Below, one piece after another: positions 14,111-18,932 of a DNA stretch of 18,932 nt (position 1 is its first letter; every line of letters starts with the position of its first letter). The DNA is from an uncultured Bergeyella sp. (lineage in GTDB: Bacteria; Bacteroidota; Bacteroidia; Flavobacteriales; Weeksellaceae), in NCBI GenBank assembly GCA_916710115.1, contig CAKAOY010000011.1, positions 1 to 18,932 of the forward strand, read 5' to 3'. The position numbers and the translations under genes were made by a program. The notes beneath the pieces were generated by a model. The model was not told the origin of the DNA. It searched no databases and was given only the letters and a program-made list of their open reading frames with translations.

Positions 14111-14698
14111 CTACTCCAAAAGATGCCCAAAATATTCCTTCTTCGTCTTTAAATATTTTTCAGAATTTTCATTGGCTTTTATTTGTAATGGTATTCTTTT
14201 CACAAACTCCAATTCCTTATCTTCTATAACAATTTTTATTTTTTCAGGGTTATTGGTAAGGAGATTCACAGATTTTACACCTAATATTTTCAAAATTTCA
14301 GTAGCGGAAGAAAAATCCCTATCATCAGCAGGTAGCCCAAGTTCCAAATTTGCCTGAACAGTATCTCGTCCTTGTTCCTGCAAGGCGTAAGCTCTCAATT
14401 TATTGATAATACCTATATTTCGTCCTTCCTGACGAAGATAGACTATAATTCCCCCATTCCTTTGCATATATTCCATCGCTGCGGATAGTTGCTGGCCACA
14501 CTCACACTTTTTAGAGTGAAACACCTCTCCTGTAATACATTCCGAATGAAAACGAATATTAACAGGCTTCGTAAAATCAGTATTTTCAGCAATCAATACA
14601 ATTTGAGGGTTCCAATCCTTTTCATCTTCAGAAAAGGCTATCATTTTAAAAATCCCAAAATCTGTAGGGATATTTGCCTCGGCTTGTTTTTTTAACAT
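14111..14698 (-). CDS. ribA: GTP cyclohydrolase II
   Basis: Opens GTP to the first pyrimidine intermediate of riboflavin synthesis, releasing formate and pyrophosphate. The 195-residue product carries the zinc site in HSECITGEVFHSKKCECGQQ (three Cys at the usual spacing), the active-site stretch VYLRQEGRNIGIINKLRAYA, the conserved DTVQANLELGLPADDRDF, and LLTNNPEKI near the end. Both length and N-terminus match the stand-alone enzyme; no 3,4-dihydroxybutanone phosphate synthase (RibB) domain is fused. Two in-frame ATG codons exist (14707 and 14698). MLKKQAEANIPT aligns best with the E. coli start, so 14698 is chosen. It lies between the DUF4254 gene and ftsQ on the same strand. No FMN riboswitch is visible upstream. 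Confidence 0.93.
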   Translation of the reverse strand: MLKKQAEANIPTDFGIFKMIAFSEDEKDWNPQIVLIAENTDFTKPVNIRFHSECITGEVFHSKKCECGQQLSAAMEYMQRNGGIIVYLRQEGRNIGIINKLRAYALQEQGRDTVQANLELGLPADDRDFSSATEILKILGVKSVNLLTNNPEKIKIVIEDKELEFVKRIPLQIKANENSEKYLKTKKEYFGHLLE

Positions 14699-14726
14699 AA
14701 CATTCAAACTATATGTTTTTTTAGAT

Positions 14727-14760
14727 AAACAACCTCCTTTTGATGAAAAGGAGGATGTTT
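14727..14760. other. Hairpin between the DUF4254 gene and ribA
   Basis: The left arm 14727-14741 pairs with 14746-14760 (9 bp plus 5 bp with one A-A mismatch) around GATG. The T-run lies on the plus-strand side, although both neighbouring genes are on the minus strand. Read on the minus strand it would be a terminator with a poor U-tract, or a leader structure for ribA. Confidence 0.45.
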
Positions 14761-14762
14761 TT

Positions 14763-15368
14763 TTATTTTTTTTGATATAATATTGGGTTTAGGCTCTCAT
14801 CATTATACATTTTCATTTGTTTGTATAATTTCATCTTGACTTTGCCTTTTTCAATATCATTTAGAAGCATATCGATAGAAGTCGTCAAATCTTTATGTTG
14901 CTCCAAAAGGATATTGAGCTTACTCTGACATTTATCTCTATGCTCTTTACTAGCCGTTTCTCTGTTTGCTTCCAAACTCATATGATAAATTTTCAGAGCC
15001 AATATGGACAATCTATCCACTGCCCAAGCGGGTGTCTCAGTATTAATTTTTGCGTCTTCCGAAGGTGTAATATTTTGGTATTTCGTGTAGAAATATTGAT
15101 CTATATACTCTACCATATCGGTTCTCTGTTGATTAGAGGTATCTATTCTCCTCTTTATCTTTAAGGCTTCTTCGGGATTGATATTCTCATCGCGAATAAT
15201 ATCCTCCAAATGCCACTGCACGGTATCAATCCAGTTTTTTGAATAGAGCATATACTCCAACGAGCCTCTTTCGAAAGGATTTTTTTCAAGAGTATCTACA
15301 TTATCAAACAAATGATAATCTTCAATAGATCTATTGAAGGTATCCCAAGCTTTTTCTGTAAAATTCAT
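14763..15368 (-). CDS. DUF4254 family protein
   Basis: A 201-residue, soluble, mostly helical protein without signal peptide or membrane segment. It resembles the DUF4254 family, which is common in Bacteroidota and has no established function. Landmarks are the N-terminal FTEKAWDTFNRSIEDYH, WIDTVQWHLEDIIRDENINP, IKRRIDTSNQQRTDMVEYID and TPAWAVDRLSILALKIYHM. The conserved Trp, Arg and Asp residues in these segments suggest a binding surface more than a classical catalytic site. It follows the tatA-like gene after only six bases and precedes ribA, within the run from murC to ftsQ. The neighbourhood is the only hint of function and does not point to one pathway. Confidence 0.8.
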   Translation of the reverse strand: MNFTEKAWDTFNRSIEDYHLFDNVDTLEKNPFERGSLEYMLYSKNWIDTVQWHLEDIIRDENINPEEALKIKRRIDTSNQQRTDMVEYIDQYFYTKYQNITPSEDAKINTETPAWAVDRLSILALKIYHMSLEANRETASKEHRDKCQSKLNILLEQHKDLTTSIDMLLNDIEKGKVKMKLYKQMKMYNDESLNPILYQKK

Positions 15369-15374
15369 TTATTA

Positions 15375-15581
15375 TTAATTTGCAGTATTATCTGTTTTAT
15401 CCTGCGATGTTGGCTCTGTTTTATCCTCTTCGCCTTTCATCCCTTTCTTAAACTCATTAATACCAGACCCTAAGCCTTTCATCAATTCTGGGATTTTTTT
15501 ACCTCCAAATAATAAAAGTAAAACCACTATCACCAAGAGAATATGAGATGATGATAATGCCAAAATAGTCAATGTATTCAT
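15375..15581 (-). CDS. tatA: TatA/Hcf106-like twin-arginine translocase subunit
   Basis: Small membrane protein of 68 residues that in Tat systems oligomerises to let folded proteins cross the inner membrane. It has a short periplasmic N-terminus, one helix (about residues 9-24, HILLVIVVLLLLFGG), the hinge FGGKKIPEL and the amphipathic helix MKGLGSGINEFKKGMKGE, then a polar tail. This is the normal TatA plan. No tatC is in the window, so TatA versus a TatB-like role cannot be separated. It is followed after six bases by the DUF4254 gene and lies 62 bases after murC. Confidence 0.88.
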   Translation of the reverse strand: MNTLTILALSSSHILLVIVVLLLLFGGKKIPELMKGLGSGINEFKKGMKGEEDKTEPTSQDKTDNTAN

Positions 15582-15596
15582 ATTATTTATTTTTTA

Positions 15597-15604
15597 CAAA
15601 GATA
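15597..15604 (-). promoter_or_regulatory. -7 element upstream of the tatA-like gene
   Basis: On the minus strand TATCTTTG fits TAnnTTTG and would give a leader of about 12 bases. No TTG is found at the expected -33 position, so it may be weak or fortuitous. Confidence 0.4.
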
Positions 15605-15643
15605 TTACAAATTATTGATTTTTCATCAGAATTTAATTAAATT

Positions 15644-16987
15644 TTAACATAGCCACTTTACGAGAGGGTCATGCAATGTATCTATATTCCCTGCCCCTAC
15701 GGTAAGGAGGATATCAAAATCCTTCTGTTTTATCTTATCTAACACCTCCGCAAGAGTAGAAATTTCCTTATGTTTCAATTGTATCTTACTCAATAGCCAT
15801 TCGGAAGTAACTCCCTTAAAATTCTCTTGCAATTCTCTTGCTGGATAAATATCTAGTAATATTAGTTCGTCGGCTTGAGATAGACTTTCGGCAAAGCCAT
15901 CTGCAAAATCTTTTGTTCGGCTAAATAAATGTGGTTGAAATACCACCAGCATTTTTTTATTAGGATAAAATGCTCGTACCGAACCAATTACAGCATTTAA
16001 TTCCGTAGGATGATGGGCATAATCATCAATATAAATCTTCCCTTCGGAGGATACATGTTTCGTATATCGTCTCTTAATCCCCTTAAAATTCGCCAATGCC
16101 CTCTTCAATATCTCTATTTCCACCCCCAAATTACTCAAAAGGGCCAAAGCAGCCGTAGCATTTTCCACATTGTGGATACCTGGTATTTCCCAATAAAAAC
16201 GATGAACATCACCATTTGGAAGATGGAAATCAAATGAAATTTTGTCGTCTTCCATCGTAAGATTATCGGAATAGTAATCAGCCTCCTCATTCACAGCATA
16301 AGTCTTTGCAGGTCGATTAATGTCAATTCCTTTTCTTATAAACAACTGATTATCATTCTTTACTAAATCTGCAAATTCATTAAACCCTTTTTTGATTGTT
16401 TCGGTATCCCCATAGATATCCAGATGGTCAGCATCGGTAGAGGTGATGACTGCCCAATTTGGCGACAAGTTGAGGAAACTTCTATCGTATTCGTCGGCTT
16501 CGAGTACAGAATATTGGTTTCCATTAAATATAAAATTAGAGCCAAAATTCTCCGAAATCCCGCCTAAGAATCCCGAAAATGGCAAATCTGCTTCCTTACA
16601 AAGGTGTGCCACAAGACTGGAAGTTGTTGTTTTTCCGTGAGTTCCTGCCACAGCAATACATTCGGTATTTTGAGTAATTAGCCCAAGTACTTTTGCTCTT
16701 TTCAAAACCTCAAAACCTTGATTTTTAAAATACTCCAAAATATCCAATTGCTTGATTGCGGGAGTATAAATCACGAGCGTTTCTTCCTTTTTTAGGGTTG
16801 AAACATCTTCTGTAATTTGGTCGTCGAAGGTTATTTTAATGTCTTCTTCTTGCAATTTTGAGGTAAGTTTGGTTTCTGTTTTATCATATCCCAAAACATT
16901 TTTCCCCAAACTTTTAAAATATCTTACCAAGGCAGACATTCCTATACCACCTATCCCAATGAAATAAAAATTTTTATAGTTGTTCAT
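15644..16987 (-). CDS. murC: UDP-N-acetylmuramate--L-alanine ligase
   Basis: Cytoplasmic ATP-dependent ligase that adds the first amino acid, L-alanine, to UDP-MurNAc in peptidoglycan synthesis. The 447-residue product shows all three Mur ligase parts: an N-terminal Rossmann domain (FYFIGIGGIGMSALVRYF), the ATP site GTHGKTTT at 115-122 with EADEYDRSFL further on, and a C-terminal domain introduced by IDDYAHHPTELNAV and VFQPHLFSRT. The HHPTE form of the signature and the chain length favour MurC over the recycling ligase Mpl. It opens the minus-strand run that leads to ftsQAZ, with a promoter element 26 bases before the ATG. No murG lies directly upstream within this window. Confidence 0.96.
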   Translation of the reverse strand: MNNYKNFYFIGIGGIGMSALVRYFKSLGKNVLGYDKTETKLTSKLQEEDIKITFDDQITEDVSTLKKEETLVIYTPAIKQLDILEYFKNQGFEVLKRAKVLGLITQNTECIAVAGTHGKTTTSSLVAHLCKEADLPFSGFLGGISENFGSNFIFNGNQYSVLEADEYDRSFLNLSPNWAVITSTDADHLDIYGDTETIKKGFNEFADLVKNDNQLFIRKGIDINRPAKTYAVNEEADYYSDNLTMEDDKISFDFHLPNGDVHRFYWEIPGIHNVENATAALALLSNLGVEIEILKRALANFKGIKRRYTKHVSSEGKIYIDDYAHHPTELNAVIGSVRAFYPNKKMLVVFQPHLFSRTKDFADGFAESLSQADELILLDIYPARELQENFKGVTSEWLLSKIQLKHKEISTLAEVLDKIKQKDFDILLTVGAGNIDTLHDPLVKWLC

Positions 16988-17012
16988 TTTTTATTATTAA
17001 AATCACATATCG

Positions 17013-17020
17013 CAAATATA
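17013..17020 (-). promoter_or_regulatory. Promoter -7 element of murC
   Basis: On the minus strand TATATTTG fits TAnnTTTG, with a predicted leader of about 20 bases before the ATG at 16987. The -33 position has no clear TTTG. Confidence 0.5.
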
Positions 17021-17177
17021 CAAAAAAGCGTTTTCTTTCCTTCTATATTCTCTTTTCCCTCAACTTTTTTTAGGCTACTTTTTATCATTTTCTTCTACAT
17101 CAAAACACCTTCTATCATTTATATAGCATAAAATCCTTATTATAATTTTTAGTAGTTCTTAATTAATTATATAACAT

Positions 17178-17201
17178 AAGCTCTAATCGTAATTAGAGCT
17201 T
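17178..17201 (+). terminator. Terminator-like hairpin with no plus-strand gene
   Basis: A perfect 10-bp stem (AAGCTCTAAT with ATTAGAGCTT) closes CGTA and is followed on the plus strand by TTTATTAT. On the minus strand the downstream sequence is ATGTTATATAATT, a poorer tail. It lies 119 bases after the small membrane protein gene (-), which may be its real client. Confidence 0.5.
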
Positions 17202-17319
17202 TTTATTATACTTTTTATTCTTTTTAAAATGGTAAAAAAGGTATTTTCAGTCATTTTGTTTTATTTTCTATACTAATCAAAATACCAAATATTCCTTATT
17301 TATATCTTTTTAAAAATTG

Positions 17320-17748
17320 CTAACTTATTTTTTTATTTTTATCATAAATTACTGAAACTATCTTGCCTCCAACCCACGAAAAAGGAAAAAAAGTAAGAAA
17401 AATCCCTATCTTGTAAAAAGTAGGATGATATGGAAATATTATAATATCCAACATCGCTAAAAATAATAATATAAAACCTATCAAAAGAGCATAAGCTACC
17501 TTAGCATAACGAACAATCATTGCGGAGATAACCCCACCTATCGTCGCTGAAATCCCCGATAAAAGTAATAAAATCCAGTAAAACTCAGTATCGTTCTGTC
17601 TTTTTTCCAAGAAAGTCTCCCAATTTTGAAAAGGTGTGAAATTCGTGAAAGTTACCCAATCAGCATTTAATCGAATCCCCAAAGAAATCACCATAGCTGA
17701 AACAAAAAGACCCGCTACAACCGCCAATGTATTCCTAAGAAACTCCAT
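17320..17748 (-). CDS. Small four-helix membrane protein, unknown function
   Basis: A 142-residue protein I do not recognise. It has about four hydrophobic segments: residues 5-25 (TLAVVAGLFVSAMVISLGIR), 57-80, 84-108 (VAYALLIGFILLFLAMLDIII) and 112-133. A soluble loop of about 30 residues lies between helices one and two. There is no signal for lipidation and no catalytic motif. The start overlaps the RidA stop by one base (TAATG), indicating coupled translation. The pattern resembles short uncharacterised membrane proteins of Flavobacteria in general; no firm family can be named. Confidence 0.72.
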   Translation of the reverse strand: MEFLRNTLAVVAGLFVSAMVISLGIRLNADWVTFTNFTPFQNWETFLEKRQNDTEFYWILLLLSGISATIGGVISAMIVRYAKVAYALLIGFILLFLAMLDIIIFPYHPTFYKIGIFLTFFPFSWVGGKIVSVIYDKNKKIS

Positions 17749-18131
17749 TACAATGATTTATACGCTATCATAGAAATTTCTAATTCTGCATCTTTCGGAA
17801 GACGAGCCACCTCAATCGTTTCTCTTGCGGGATAACTTTCCTCAGGAAAATATGAAGAATACACTTTATTTACCTCCATAAAATCTTCCATATCTTTTAG
17901 GAAAATCGTAGTTTTTACCACATTACTAAAAGATAACCCTGCCTCTCGGAGGATTGCTTCCAAGTTTTTCATCACCTGATGAGTTGCTAACTCCACCCCA
18001 TATACCATCTCCATTGAGAATGGTTCAAGCGGAATTTGACCAGAAATAAACAAAGTATTCCCTGCCCATTTCGCCTGAGAATAAGGCCCTATTGCTACAG
18101 GTGCTTCTTTTGTTGATATTATATTACTCAT
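17748..18131 (-). CDS. RidA family enamine/imine deaminase
   Basis: Members hydrolyse reactive enamine/imine intermediates such as those made from threonine or serine by PLP enzymes, protecting the cytoplasm. The 127-residue product has the family start (VAIGPYSQAKWAGNTLFISGQIP), the middle QVMKNLEAILREAG and the signature YPARETIEVARLPKDAELEI. It keeps the catalytic-type Arg103 and a Glu at 118. An in-frame upstream ATG at 18185 would add 18 residues, but it overlaps the promoter, and the family N-terminus begins at 18131. It is translationally coupled to the membrane protein gene that follows. Confidence 0.95.
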   Translation of the reverse strand: MSNIISTKEAPVAIGPYSQAKWAGNTLFISGQIPLEPFSMEMVYGVELATHQVMKNLEAILREAGLSFSNVVKTTIFLKDMEDFMEVNKVYSSYFPEESYPARETIEVARLPKDAELEISMIAYKSL

Positions 18132-18154
18132 ATCTGTTCTTTCAAAATCAATCA

Positions 18155-18186
18155 CAAAGATAAAATTTAGTTCGTGAATATACAAA
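18155..18186 (-). promoter_or_regulatory. Promoter of the RidA-membrane protein unit
   Basis: On the minus strand TTTG (18183-18186) and TATCTTTG (18155-18162) are 20 bases apart. The predicted leader to the ATG at 18131 is about 20 bases. It rules out the longer upstream reading frame as the true start. Confidence 0.62.
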
Positions 18187-18222
18187 AATTTGTTTAGAAT
18201 TCCTATTTTTTACCTTTACAAA

Positions 18223-18932
18223 TTAATAATTTTCAAAAATATATCTTAATATATCTTTATCAGCCTGCGTAAGAGATATTTTTCTTCTATTCATCATTTT
18301 TTCGGCAACTTCGTAGACTTTATTAATTGTAAATTTTTCATCACCACGCATTCCTCCCCAAGAAAAATTATCTACTAAATTTGGTGGAAATCCTGTTTTA
18401 AATATATTAGCAGCCACACCTATAATCGTTCCCGTATTCAGTTGAGTATTAATAGCCGTTTTAGCGTGATCTCCCATAATAACACCCGTAAATTGCAATC
18501 CCGTTCCAACAAATTTTTTATGCTTATAGCTCCATAACTTCACTTCAGAATAATTATTCTTCAAGTTTGAGGAATTAGTATCTGCACCAAAATTACACCA
18601 CTCACCGATGACAGAGTTTCCCACAAAGCCGTCGTGTCCCTTATTGGAATATCCTTGTACCACAATATTATTCACTTCACCACCTATTTTGGAGTATGGG
18701 CCGATAGTTGTTGCGCCATATATTTTCGCCCCAAGATTAAATTTAGCCCCCTCGCAAAGAGCAATCGGCCCTCTTAAATTGCACCCCTCCATCACTTCTG
18801 CATTTTTACCTATATATATTTTACCCATTTTAGCATTAATAGTAGCAAATTCTATTTCGGCTCCTTCTTCTATGAAAATATCTTCTTTATTTCCTAAAAA
18901 ACCATTCGTTTCGGACAATGGTTGAGATATCC
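18223..18932 (-). CDS. GlmU-like sugar nucleotidyltransferase relative, C-terminal part
   Basis: The gene runs off the right edge: codons before the in-frame TTG at 18918 (ISQP) are open, so about 236 C-terminal residues are visible. They form a left-handed beta-helix of hexapeptide repeats (IGKNAEVMEGCNLRGPIALC, GAKIYGATTIGPYSKIGG and others), as in GlmU and related acyl- or nucleotidyltransferases. The stretch NSVIGEWCNFGADTNSSNLK and WGGMRGDEKF near the end match the Bacteroidota proteins annotated as GlmU family or putative sugar nucleotidyltransferase. The N-terminal nucleotidyltransferase domain would lie outside the window. The true GlmU of UDP-GlcNAc synthesis is normally a separate gene in these bacteria, so the exact substrate is open. 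Confidence 0.82.
   Translation of the reverse strand, partial: ISQPLSETNGFLGNKEDIFIEEGAEIEFATINAKMGKIYIGKNAEVMEGCNLRGPIALCEGAKFNLGAKIYGATTIGPYSKIGGEVNNIVVQGYSNKGHDGFVGNSVIGEWCNFGADTNSSNLKNNYSEVKLWSYKHKKFVGTGLQFTGVIMGDHAKTAINTQLNTGTIIGVAANIFKTGFPPNLVDNFSWGGMRGDEKFTINKVYEVAEKMMNRRKISLTQADKDILRYIFENY

Larger units (their letters stand above)
16988..17319. other. Gene-free AT-rich stretch of 332 bases upstream of murC
   Basis: No credible coding frame is seen on either strand. It contains the murC -7 element near its left end and one stable hairpin at 17178-17201. The rest is pyrimidine-rich and T-rich on the plus strand without recognisable repeats. Confidence 0.6.

Noticed and set aside
14708..14762. 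FMN riboswitch upstream of ribA
   Set aside because: The 55-base gap is too short for the roughly 120-base aptamer and holds only one simple hairpin.

Overview
The window looks like the chromosome of a low-GC member of the Bacteroidota, most probably order Flavobacteriales and the Weeksellaceae-type group (Riemerella, Bergeyella, Chryseobacterium, Elizabethkingia). The reasons are the AT-rich sequence, promoters of the Bacteroidota form TTTG-N19-TAnnTTTG, short A-rich leaders without clear Shine-Dalgarno sites, exported proteins whose mature N-terminus begins with Gln, a DUF4254 protein, a GlmU-like sugar nucleotidyltransferase relative, and FtsZ with a long acidic linker and an IPIFRKK end. 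The genus cannot be fixed from the sequence alone.

Positions 1-4255 (+) are the accessory part: a four-gene operon closed by a strong terminator. The first gene enters from outside the window and encodes a long repetitive fibre-like protein. The next three encode secreted proteins of about 290-310 residues. All four carry a KVGIxTxxPxxTLDVNGT-type module. In the three small proteins it lies directly behind the signal peptide and is followed by a divergent domain of about 200 residues whose ends align among the three. The last protein ends in a degenerate, truncated copy of the module. This is the best candidate for an undescribed system.

Positions 4363-9385 are mainly housekeeping: rplU-rpmA, a two-gene ThrE-type (YjjP/YjjB-like) exporter, an exported rhodanese-cupin fusion on the minus strand, rpsT, two identical tRNA-Glu(TTC) genes, and gltX. 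Most of these units have a recognisable promoter and end in a clear hairpin terminator.

Positions 9389-16987 (-) are the 3' part of the division and cell-wall cluster, in transcription order murC, tatA-like, DUF4254, GTP cyclohydrolase II, ftsQ, ftsA, ftsZ and a bacilliredoxin. MurC is separated from ftsQAZ by three genes with no obvious wall role. After a 332-base gene-free stretch (16988-17319) come, also on the minus strand, a small membrane protein translationally coupled to RidA, and the C-terminal part of a GlmU-like protein that runs off the right edge.

No insertion sequence, CRISPR array, rRNA or prophage integration machinery is visible. Apart from the 5' operon, the content is conserved chromosomal backbone.
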